6,324 nucleotides of DNA from Bacteroidales bacterium (GCA_013335275.1 JAAXVX010000089.1:1-6324), one strand, 5' to 3'; numbered from the stretch's first letter, positions 1-6,324 are shown. Numbers and translations: made by a program. Notes: generated by a model not told the origin, from the letters alone.

Positions 1-3000
1 GCTCTCCGGCTGTGCCCGGCCTGTTAGTTTCTGCATTCAAATGGAAAAGGTTATTTATAACGGTTTCTGACATTCCAATTCCATTGTCTTTAACAGATAT
101 TTCGATGCTTTTATCATTGCATGTTTTTGCCGAAAGAACCACCTTTCCACCTTTATCCGTGAATTTAATTGCATTTGAAACAAGGTTCCTGATAATAGTC
201 TGCAACATGTTGCTGTCGGCATTGAAATTTATATCACCGGGAATATCATATGTTAGTTCAATCCCTTTCTCTTTTGCTGCCTGAAACGGCAAAGCCATAT
301 TTTCTTCCAACAAAGAGATTAAATTGACAGGCTTGGAATTGAATGGAACTGCCGATTGCTGCATTCTGGACCATTGCAAAAGATTTTCAAGCAGGTTGAA
401 AAGGTTGGTCGCAGATGTATTCATGCTAACGGCGAATTCTTTTATCTCATCCATTGTAAAGGTAGTGAGCTCTTCCGCCATTATCTGGGTAAGACCCAAA
501 AACGTGCTGAACGGACCCCGCAGGTCATGTGCGATAATTGAGAACAACTTGTCCTTTTCAAGGTTAATAACCTCAAGTTCTTTGTTTTTGTCTGTGAGTT
601 CGTGTGTCTGTTCACTTACTTTCGCTTCAAGCTGCTGTTTATCGTGAGTTAATTGTCTTTCTCTGTATTTAATTAAACTGTAAATTGACAGTATGGCAAA
701 TATAGTGAGCAAAAGGTAGAACCACCAGGTGTTCCACCATGGGGGCAATATTGAAAACTCATAACTGACCTCGTTACTCCAGACACCTTCGCTGTTTATT
801 GCCTTTACTCTGAAAGCATATTTACCTGAACTCAGGTTTCCGTAAGATACTTCTGTCCGGTCAGTAGGATAGTTCCAGTTTTTATCAAGGCCGTCAAGTT
901 TGTACTGATATCTTATTTTTCTGATTTGTGTCTGGGCAATTTCTGTAAAGTTGAATGTGATGTAGTTGTCTTTATGTGAGAGTTTCAGATTTTCAGGAAT
1001 CCCGCTCCATTTTGAAATTCCGGTAAATTTAAATTTTCCAACAGTGACACCATTATGCAATAAAAGGGAAGTATCCTGATTTTCTGCCAGCTCTGTCCAT
1101 GGGATATTTTCATTATAAAGCTGAATGTTTGTTATCTGAAGATTTGGAGAAGCGGGCCCGTTTTTTTCCCTCTCTCCGTGGAAGGCAGTAAGGCGGTCAT
1201 TTGTACCAATCCATACAGTACCGTCTTTATCTTCTGTAATTGCTCCGAGATTGCATCCTATTCCAATGAATCCGTCTTCATAATTGTAACTTTTAAAAAG
1301 AAGGCCATCGGTGCTGGTTTGAATATGTTTCAGTTTTTCTGTTTTTAGGATATTGATTCCAAAACGGGTTCCCGCCCATATGTTTTTGTTGGAATCCTGA
1401 AATAAGCTAAGGACATGATTATTGTTGAGCCCGCTCTCTCCGGCGTATCTGACGAATGTTTTTCCGTCATACCGTACCAGACCGTCTCCTCCTGTACCAA
1501 ACCAGAGGATGCCATTTTCATCCTCAATTATACTGTACACAGTATTGCTGAAGAATCCCTGTTTTTTTGTGTACTGAATGTAGTTTTTACCATCAAAGCA
1601 GGTAATACCGCCGCCATCTGTTCCAAACCAGATATTACCTTTTCTATCCTGCAGAATGCTCAATACGCTGTTACTGTTTATGCCATCTTCCTTTGAAAAA
1701 TTTGTAAAGGATGTACCGTTAAATTTTGAAATGCCGGAACCATAAGACGCAAACCACAAATTTCCATCCCTGTCTTCATATATTTTTCTGATTGCGTTAT
1801 CACATAATCCCTGTTCTTTTGTGAATGTAGCAGTAACCTTACCATCGAACACAGAAACACCGCCTCCGTCTGTTCCAAACCAGATGTTTCCGGATTTGTC
1901 CTGAATCAGGCTGTAGGTCCGGCTGCTTAATAATCCCTGATCTTTGCCGAATTGGGAGAAGAATCTGGTTTTTACACCATCAATTTCTCTTGTTGTGCAT
2001 TTTGTAACATATCCACCAAATGTTCCGAACCACAGTGTACCAGATTTGTCTTCCAGAATATTCATTACTCTGCTGTTGCTGAGACCCTCGTTTTCTGTAT
2101 AATGAGAAAAAATATCGCCATCAAACCGGGTAAGCCCGGCTCCCCTTGTTCCAAACCACATATTTCCATAGCTGTCCTGTAAAATACTGCGGATATAGTT
2201 TGAATTCAAACCTTCTGCCAAAGAGTAATTAATGAAAAATTTACCGTCAAATTTTGATACGCCGCCGTCTGTTGTCCCCACCCAAATATTGCCTTCACTA
2301 TCCTGAGTGATTGTTCTTGTAGAATTGCTGCAAAGACCATTTTCAACAGTGTAATGGACAAAAGCTGATCCGTCGGATTTTAATATTCCGCGGCTGGCTG
2401 TACCTACCCATATATTGCCGTCTTTGTCATTAAACAATGTGCTTATGTTATTTAGAGCAGATTCCTCTTTATCTGTGTAATTAACAAATGTTTTTCCATC
2501 GAAAACCGAGAATCCTCCGCCATTTGTCCCAATCCATATGTTTCCGGAATTGTCCTGAATAACAGAACGTACATCATTGTTGGACAAGCCTTCATTAACA
2601 GTATAATTTGTAAAATTCTTTCCATCGTATTTCACTGCACCGCCACCTGTTCCAAACCAGAAATTACCTTCTTTGTCTTCATAAATACAATTGACTACAT
2701 CGTTAATAAGTCCTCCTTCAGTTGAAAAATTTGTGAGATATCTGCCATCATATCTTGTTACTCCGCCCCGGAAAGTTCCAAACCAGATATTCCCCTTTGA
2801 GTCATGAAAAAGTGATAAAATAAGGTTGTTGTTCAAACCCTGGTCTGTAGTATAATGGAAAAAATATTTTCCGTCGTATTTGGTAAGACCATCATCGGTA
2901 CCCAGCCAGATATTTCCCATTTGATCCTGAATGATACTTCGGATCTGATCGTGTCTCAATCCCTGCAATTTGCTGAAATTACTGAAATTAAGAGGATTGA

Positions 3001-3388
3001 TATCCTTAACATAGGGTTCTTTTACCAGAACCATTTCAGGAGCTTTACAGAATACTGTTTTTCCAATAGCTGCGGCTGAGCCATTAAATTCCGGTGTGCT
3101 TTCTTTATAAACCTTGACTGCAGGCTCTGAGGGAGTATATATTTCAGGTTTTTTTGCAGGATGGATATTAGAGATCTCCTGAGTTTCTGCTAATTTTCCA
3201 ACTCTTACTGTTATTGGTTTTTCTGCAGGAACCGTTTCCGGACTTGAGAGACTGTCCTTTGGAACAATATATCCATTCGCCTCAATTGTGATTGGCCCGG
3301 ATACTGGTTCTCCTGACGGATTTTTACCATGGGTGCATGCAAATAAAAATGCCGTAAGGACAAACAATAGGAATTTAGACTTTACCAT
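1..3388 (-). CDS. Propeller-type membrane sensor histidine kinase (Reg_prop, Y_Y_Y, HisKA, HATPase_c), 3' end cut by window
   Basis: Sensor kinase expected to bind an extracytoplasmic ligand and autophosphorylate on a cytoplasmic histidine. Seen in order: hydrophobic leader with lipobox-like LFAC at Cys18; unassigned segment 19-148; 14 repeats of the type QDxxGNIWFGTxGGGVxxYDGK at 149-740; Y_Y_Y domain about 806-878, with RYQYKLDG at 826-833; transmembrane helix about 889-906; coiled coil about 909-945; H box IIAHDLRGPF with His954; N box with Asn1068 and Asn1072; G1 box DNGIG at 1101-1105. The frame leaves the window after residue 1129 (GTAGE), just before the expected GTGLGL box. ATG 3388 is chosen because an in-frame TGA lies at 3400-3398 and no ATG intervenes. 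It starts 53 nt after the PurF-family gene with no terminator visible. The HDLRGPF-type H box suggests a kinase without receiver or AraC parts, but its C-terminus is unseen, so a hybrid (HTCS) form is not excluded. The ligand is unknown. Confidence 0.93.
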   Translation of the reverse strand, partial: MVKSKFLLFVLTAFLFACTHGKNPSGEPVSGPITIEANGYIVPKDSLSSPETVPAEKPITVRVGKLAETQEISNIHPAKKPEIYTPSEPAVKVYKESTPEFNGSAAAIGKTVFCKAPEMVLVKEPYVKDINPLNFSNFSKLQGLRHDQIRSIIQDQMGNIWLGTDDGLTKYDGKYFFHYTTDQGLNNNLILSLFHDSKGNIWFGTFRGGVTRYDGRYLTNFSTEGGLINDVVNCIYEDKEGNFWFGTGGGAVKYDGKNFTNYTVNEGLSNNDVRSVIQDNSGNIWIGTNGGGFSVFDGKTFVNYTDKEESALNNISTLFNDKDGNIWVGTASRGILKSDGSAFVHYTVENGLCSNSTRTITQDSEGNIWVGTTDGGVSKFDGKFFINYSLAEGLNSNYIRSILQDSYGNMWFGTRGAGLTRFDGDIFSHYTENEGLSNSRVMNILEDKSGTLWFGTFGGYVTKCTTREIDGVKTRFFSQFGKDQGLLSSRTYSLIQDKSGNIWFGTDGGGVSVFDGKVTATFTKEQGLCDNAIRKIYEDRDGNLWFASYGSGISKFNGTSFTNFSKEDGINSNSVLSILQDRKGNIWFGTDGGGITCFDGKNYIQYTKKQGFFSNTVYSIIEDENGILWFGTGGDGLVRYDGKTFVRYAGESGLNNNHVLSLFQDSNKNIWAGTRFGINILKTEKLKHIQTSTDGLLFKSYNYEDGFIGIGCNLGAITEDKDGTVWIGTNDRLTAFHGEREKNGPASPNLQITNIQLYNENIPWTELAENQDTSLLLHNGVTVGKFKFTGISKWSGIPENLKLSHKDNYITFNFTEIAQTQIRKIRYQYKLDGLDKNWNYPTDRTEVSYGNLSSGKYAFRVKAINSEGVWSNEVSYEFSILPPWWNTWWFYLLLTIFAILSIYSLIKYRERQLTHDKQQLEAKVSEQTHELTDKNKELEVINLEKDKLFSIIAHDLRGPFSTFLGLTQIMAEELTTFTMDEIKEFAVSMNTSATNLFNLLENLLQWSRMQQSAVPFNSKPVNLISLLEENMALPFQAAKEKGIELTYDIPGDINFNADSNMLQTIIRNLVSNAIKFTDKGGKVVLSAKTCNDKSIEISVKDNGIGMSETVINNLFHLNAETNRPGTAGE
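1169..2944 (-). repeat. 14 tandem propeller repeats inside the sensor kinase gene (about 126-nt period)
   Basis: Residues 149-740 break into 14 units, mostly 41-43 aa, each with an (Q/E)D..GN.W.GT core and usually a following DGK. Unit starts by residue are 149, 190, 232, 273, 316, 357, 399, 441, 491, 533, 575, 617, 659 and 712. Known propeller sensors of Bacteroides carry 14 blades as two seven-bladed propellers, so the count fits a complete domain. Unit 8 has an 8-residue insertion, unit 13 is long (53 aa) and lacks DGK, and unit 14 is short. At DNA level the plus strand shows recurring near-copies of gttccaaaccaga. These are coding repeats, not an intergenic array. Confidence 0.93.
3335..3388 (-). 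other. Lipoprotein-like signal peptide of the sensor kinase
   Basis: Codons 1-18 encode two lysines (3 and 5), a hydrophobic stretch FLLFVLTAFLFA and Cys18, followed by THGKN. LFAC fits a loose signal-peptidase II lipobox (Leu at -3, Ala at -1); Phe at -2 is uncommon. Cleavage would leave a lipid-modified Cys at the N-terminus of the periplasmic domain. An ordinary signal peptidase I leader or an uncleaved anchor remains possible. Confidence 0.6.
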
Positions 3389-3401
3389 GAGTGACTCTCA
3401 T
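3387..3401. promoter_or_regulatory. Near-perfect 15-nt palindrome overlapping the kinase start codon
   Basis: The plus-strand sequence atgagtgactctcat is an inverted repeat with one mismatched pair around a single central base. It includes the first two bases of the kinase ATG. It could be a protein-binding site or a small hairpin that affects initiation, or it could be chance. No strong Shine-Dalgarno sequence is seen upstream; GAGAG about 8 nt before the ATG is the only purine-rich stretch. Confidence 0.25.
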
Positions 3402-3441
3402 TTAGAAATGTATGGCAAGTTATTAAAAATTCTCTTTGATG
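3389..3441. other. 53-nt gap between PurF-family gene and kinase gene
   Basis: This AT-rich gap has no stem-loop followed by a T run and no convincing TAnnTTTG promoter element; TAACTTG on the minus strand is the nearest and is one base short. The absence of a terminator favours read-through from the PurF-family gene into the kinase gene, so a two-gene transcript is plausible but unproven. Confidence 0.5.
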
Positions 3442-5328
3442 TCAATAAGATCTCTCGTTCCTTCCCTCCATCCAGTTAATGAAAGCAGTATTTACAACCT
3501 TATTGCCGCCCGGAGTAGGGTAGTTGCCTGTAAAATACCAGTCTCCGCTATTTTCTTTACAAGCCTCGTGTAAATTTTCAACAGTCTGGAAAACAACAAC
3601 TACTTCAGCCTTAATCCTGTCGCTTTTTACCAGTTGGGCAATCTTCCCTGAAACCTCTTCATAAGTAAATGGCTCGTATATTCCTGTGACAAAATTTACA
3701 TAGTTCTCTTTTGGCAATCCCTCCTGAGTTTTGCATTTGCGATAAATCTCGTCAATTATATGCTGCATTCCTCTCTCTTTTAAAAGTGCAATTGCAGCAT
3801 TGAATGCAACGAACTCACCCATCCGGTTCATGTCTATTCCATAACAGTCGGGATAGCGAATCTGAGGTGCCGATGAGACAATAATTATCCGCTTCGGATT
3901 CAGGCTGTCCAGTATGCGGAGAATACTTTTTTTAAGAGTTGTTCCGCGAACAATTGAGTCGTCAATCACGATAAGGTTGTCGCTCTCTTTTACTGCTCCG
4001 TATGTAACGTCATATACATGGCCCACCATTTCGTCCCTTCCGTCGTCGGAAGAGATGAATGTTCTGAATTTTGCATCCTTGATTACTATTTTCTCTACTC
4101 TTGGCTCTTTTGAAATTATCTCCGACAAAGTCTCCTCGCTCCACGTTGCCCGCCCGGCTTTAATCTGTCTTTTTTTCTCTTCTACCATGTACTTCTGAAT
4201 GCCTTTGACCATTCCGTAAAATGAAGTTTCGGCAGTGTTGGGGATAAAAGAAAAAACGGTATTGTCCAGGTCTCCGTCTATAGCAGTTATAAGCTGAGGG
4301 GTGAGCAATTCTCCCAGTTTTTTTCTCTCTTTATAAATATTTCTGTCGTTCCCCCTTGAAAAGTATATTCTTTCGAAAGAACAACTGCTTCTTTTCTTTG
4401 GTTCCCGCACAAGTTCCTCGCTTACAGATCCGTCTTTTTTTATAATCAGGGCATATCCTGGCTTTATTTCCCGAATGTTGGTATCATCAACGGTAAAAGC
4501 TGTTCTTATTACGGATCCTTCCGATGCTACCACAACGACTTCTTCATCAGCGTAGTAGTATGCAGGTCTTATTCCCCAGGGATCGCGCATGACAAAAGCA
4601 TCTCCGTGTCCTACGACTCCGGCAACCGCATATCCGCCATCCCAATCGGCACTGCTTTTGGAGAGAACTCCGGCCCAGTCAAGGTTTTTCTCAATCATCG
4701 GAGAAATATCCTGCTTTGAATAACCCTCATCTCTGTATAGCCTGTAACGGTTTTGAATTTCGTCGTCAAGAAAGAAACCGACTTTTTCAAGTAGAGTGAC
4801 AGTATCTGAATAGTTGCGGGGATGCTGTCCCTCTTTTATGAGACTGTCAAACAACTCATCTACATTTGTAAGGTTAAAGTTGGCTGCAAGCGCAAGATTG
4901 CGGCTTCTCCAGTTGCTTGACCTTTTAAGAGGATGTACAAAATCAATATTGTTTTTGCCGAATGTGGCATATCTTAGGTGTCCCAGATAGACCTCGGAGA
5001 TAAAAGGAAGATTTTGTTTTGCCCAGCAGGCATCTTTCCCTTTTGACTCTTCACCAGTGAAAGGCTCCTGAATTTTATTGAAAACATCCTGGATAGGGTT
5101 TGCCTCGCATGAACGTACCCTGTCCATGTATTTATATCCCGGAGGCATATCAATTTTTACCCCCACAACTCCTGCACCATCCTGACCTCTGTTTCTCTGT
5201 TTCTCCATGAGAATGTAAAGACGGCTCAGTCCATACTGGTACGAACCATACTTCTTTTCATAAAACTCTATTGGTTTAAGCAGACGGATAAGTGCTATGC
5301 CGCATTCGTGATGAAGAACATCGCTCAT
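3442..5328 (-). CDS. Amidophosphoribosyltransferase, PurF family, long divergent Bacteroidetes form (628 aa)
   Basis: PurF converts PRPP and glutamine to 5-phosphoribosylamine, the first committed step of purine synthesis, in the cytoplasm. Seen here: class II glutaminase domain from Cys9 (HHECGIALIR) to about 300, with RNRGQDGAG at 45-53, HLRYATFG at 117-124, NLALAANFNLTN at 144-155 and SD at 174-175; then CSFERIYFSRG at 316-326 and a type I phosphoribosyltransferase domain with the PRPP loop DDSIVRGTT at 456-464. Cys9 implies removal of an 8-residue propeptide, as in the Bacillus subtilis enzyme. The protein is over 100 aa longer than usual PurF (about 470-505 aa), with extra sequence near 60-110 and 380-416. 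The paired C-terminal iron-sulfur cysteines of the B. subtilis type are missing (GDWYFTG at 595-601). The ATG is fixed by an in-frame TAA at 5343-5341. The family is certain; whether this is the housekeeping PurF or a paralogue with another role cannot be told here, so no symbol is given. Confidence 0.93.
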   Translation of the reverse strand: MSDVLHHECGIALIRLLKPIEFYEKKYGSYQYGLSRLYILMEKQRNRGQDGAGVVGVKIDMPPGYKYMDRVRSCEANPIQDVFNKIQEPFTGEESKGKDACWAKQNLPFISEVYLGHLRYATFGKNNIDFVHPLKRSSNWRSRNLALAANFNLTNVDELFDSLIKEGQHPRNYSDTVTLLEKVGFFLDDEIQNRYRLYRDEGYSKQDISPMIEKNLDWAGVLSKSSADWDGGYAVAGVVGHGDAFVMRDPWGIRPAYYYADEEVVVVASEGSVIRTAFTVDDTNIREIKPGYALIIKKDGSVSEELVREPKKRSSCSFERIYFSRGNDRNIYKERKKLGELLTPQLITAIDGDLDNTVFSFIPNTAETSFYGMVKGIQKYMVEEKKRQIKAGRATWSEETLSEIISKEPRVEKIVIKDAKFRTFISSDDGRDEMVGHVYDVTYGAVKESDNLIVIDDSIVRGTTLKKSILRILDSLNPKRIIIVSSAPQIRYPDCYGIDMNRMGEFVAFNAAIALLKERGMQHIIDEIYRKCKTQEGLPKENYVNFVTGIYEPFTYEEVSGKIAQLVKSDRIKAEVVVVFQTVENLHEACKENSGDWYFTGNYPTPGGNKVVNTAFINWMEGRNERSY

Positions 5329-5398
5329 TTTATAGTTGAATTAAATACAAAAGTAGAAAAAATCAGTAAAATATAGTTGCTTAATATCCGGTATTGAC
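5329..5398. other. 70-nt intergenic region between TonB receptor and PurF-family gene
   Basis: This AT-rich spacer holds the putative -7 element at 5348-5355. A weak inverted repeat (aatatccggtatt on the plus strand, 4-bp arms) follows the receptor stop but has neither a strong stem nor a directly adjoining T run, so I do not call a terminator. The promoter element suggests the PurF-family gene starts its own transcript. Confidence 0.45.
5348..5355 (-). promoter_or_regulatory. Putative Bacteroidetes -7 promoter element (TACTTTTG) for the PurF-family gene
   Basis: The minus strand reads TACTTTTG, an exact match to the Bacteroidetes sigma-ABfr -7 consensus TAnnTTTG. It lies 19 nt upstream of the ATG at 5328, implying a very short leader. 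No clear TTG -33 element is found at the usual spacing of about 20 nt; only T-rich sequence is there. The leader ahead of the ATG (CAACTATAAA) is A-rich and lacks a Shine-Dalgarno sequence, as is common in this phylum. Confidence 0.5.
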
Positions 5399-6324
5399 TC
5401 AGAACTCTACCCTGACAGATGCAACAGGCACAAGACCAACACTTCTGGAATAAGTTTCAACGATTTTCCCGGAAGCAAAAGAAAATCTCTTTCTTACTGC
5501 ATTATGCCTGTCTGTAATGTTCTGTACGTCAATTAAAAATGTCCATGCACTGTTTTTTTTGTTTACCCTGTAGCTCACTCCAAAATCGATTCTCTGATAG
5601 GAGGGGAGATGTTTGCCGTATGTCTCGGAAATATCATAAATAATTCTTCTCCTGCTCATTGTCAATGCCTCGTCAACAGGGGTATATCTGTATCCTCCGC
5701 GTAAAAGTGCCTTGATATTGAATCCAAGGGTGTTTTGCCTGCTTTTCCCGACGGGAAATTCCTTGCCTCCTGTAAAATTGAAAATGTAACCGTTGTTGTA
5801 ATATGTACTGTACCAGTTTCCATCCGAAGCCCTGTACCTTGAATCAAATATTGATGCGGACATCATGCAATAATAATTTCTGGTGAAATCCTTCTCCATT
5901 GTGAACTCGATTCCTTTGTTCATTCCTTTTCCCTTGTTTTCCAGAATAATATCGGGCAGTCCGTAAGAAGCATTTAAAACCGAGTAAAGGTTAGTCTTTA
6001 AAGATGACACAGGGACATCAAATAAAGACTGCAAATAAATTTCAAATCCCATATTAAAATCTTCTCCAAACTGCCTGTTAAAGCCTAGTGTAAAATGCAG
6101 GGATTTAATTGTTTTTAAATCGCTGTTTTTTGTGTCCCGATGGGTTTTATCAACCTTTATGCTGTAATTGTAAATTGAAAGGGGTTCCAGTCTTGAATGC
6201 AATCCGCTTCCAAAGCTTAGAGTTTGCCCCTGAGGCAGGTGAAAAACCATACTGAGCCGTGGTTCCCACAATAGCTCGTGAGTTATGAGAGAATGGAAAA
6301 CATTTATGCCGGTATTTATTTCAA
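5399..6324 (-). CDS. TonB-dependent outer-membrane receptor, C-terminal 307 residues (5' end outside window)
   Basis: This is the end of a 22-strand outer-membrane beta barrel that takes up a substrate with energy from TonB-ExbBD. The frame is open from the window edge to TGA 5401-5399. Visible hallmarks are WEPRLSMVFHLP followed by LSFGSGLHSRLEPL near the left end of the fragment, alternating hydrophobic and polar strands, IDVQNITDRHNA near the C-terminus, and a final GLVPVASVRVEF ending in Phe, as expected for the barrel-assembly (BAM) signal. The WEPRLS/GLHS style is that of Bacteroidetes receptors with an N-terminal carboxypeptidase-like domain rather than of SusC, but that part is not in the window. 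Reading from the window edge is preferred over an internal TTG at 6271, which lies inside a conserved strand. The substrate cannot be inferred, and no SusD-like partner follows downstream. Confidence 0.88.
   Translation of the reverse strand, partial: EINTGINVFHSLITHELLWEPRLSMVFHLPQGQTLSFGSGLHSRLEPLSIYNYSIKVDKTHRDTKNSDLKTIKSLHFTLGFNRQFGEDFNMGFEIYLQSLFDVPVSSLKTNLYSVLNASYGLPDIILENKGKGMNKGIEFTMEKDFTRNYYCMMSASIFDSRYRASDGNWYSTYYNNGYIFNFTGGKEFPVGKSRQNTLGFNIKALLRGGYRYTPVDEALTMSRRRIIYDISETYGKHLPSYQRIDFGVSYRVNKKNSAWTFLIDVQNITDRHNAVRKRFSFASGKIVETYSRSVGLVPVASVRVEF

Noticed and set aside
1..60. Hybrid two-component (HTCS) architecture with receiver and AraC domains
   Set aside because: The window ends inside HATPase_c, so no receiver or DNA-binding domain can be seen. 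It is neither shown nor excluded.
12..647. Plus-strand open frames (90 and 107 codons) near the left edge
   Set aside because: They are opposite the HisKA/HATPase part of the kinase, whose motifs (H, N and G1 boxes) are clear on the minus strand.
1169..2944. Regularly spaced repeats that might suggest a CRISPR array or satellite
   Set aside because: The period of about 126 nt equals one propeller blade, the repeats are degenerate at DNA level and in frame at protein level, and the frame is continuous through them.
1..3388. Possible frameshift or stop in the long kinase frame
   Set aside because: Residue counts between independently placed landmarks agree with the nucleotide positions throughout, so the frame is intact.
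3399..3401. Alternative kinase start ATG at 3401
   Set aside because: It is out of frame with the kinase, and an in-frame TGA at 3400-3398 precedes the ATG at 3388.
3914..4198. Plus-strand open frame of 94 codons inside the PurF-family gene
   Set aside because: It lies wholly opposite a strongly conserved coding region (the PRPP loop region) and its translation looks like no known family, so it is an antisense shadow.
5374..5398. Terminator after the TonB receptor
   Set aside because: Only a 4-bp-arm inverted repeat is present, and the T run on the minus strand is not adjacent to it.
6269..6271. TTG at 6271 as start of a short 290-aa protein
   Set aside because: The frame stays open to the window edge and the residues upstream (GINVFHSLITHELL) continue the beta-barrel pattern, so the gene is a truncated receptor rather than a small ORF.

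Overview
The window looks like a piece of a Bacteroidota (Bacteroidetes) chromosome. Three signs point there: the end of a TonB-dependent receptor, a long Bacteroidales-style PurF-family enzyme of 628 aa, and a sensor kinase with a Reg_prop/Y_Y_Y periplasmic domain. The upstream regions also lack strong Shine-Dalgarno sequences, and one carries an exact TAnnTTTG promoter element. All three genes lie on the minus strand, so transcription runs from high to low coordinates.

Layout in the direction of transcription: (1) 6324 to 5399, the last 307 codons of a TonB-dependent outer-membrane receptor, whose 5' part is outside the window. (2) A 70-nt gap with a likely promoter. (3) 5328 to 3442, a complete PurF-family amidophosphoribosyltransferase. 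It has an N-terminal propeptide, an altered glutaminase pocket, extra insertions, and no full set of iron-sulfur ligands. (4) A 53-nt gap with no visible terminator. (5) 3388 to 1, a large membrane sensor histidine kinase, open for 1129 codons and cut by the window edge between the F box and the G2 box of its ATPase domain. Its order is a lipoprotein-like signal, an unassigned segment of about 130 aa, 14 propeller repeats (two seven-bladed propellers), a Y_Y_Y domain, one transmembrane helix, a coiled coil, HisKA and HATPase_c.

The kinase reading frame is unbroken from its ATG at 3388 to base 1. I checked this by residue counting: the independently placed landmarks (Cys18, repeat 1 at 149, repeat 14 at 712, Tyr827, Leu881, His954, Asn1068, Asp1101) all fall in one frame.

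The enzyme and the kinase are close enough to be co-transcribed, but nothing in the sequence ties them to one function. The receptor probably belongs to a separate unit. I see no mobile element, RNA gene, CRISPR array or defence system. The points most worth following are the divergent PurF chemistry and the lipoprotein-type N-terminus on a membrane-spanning kinase. I do not see a clearly new biological system.
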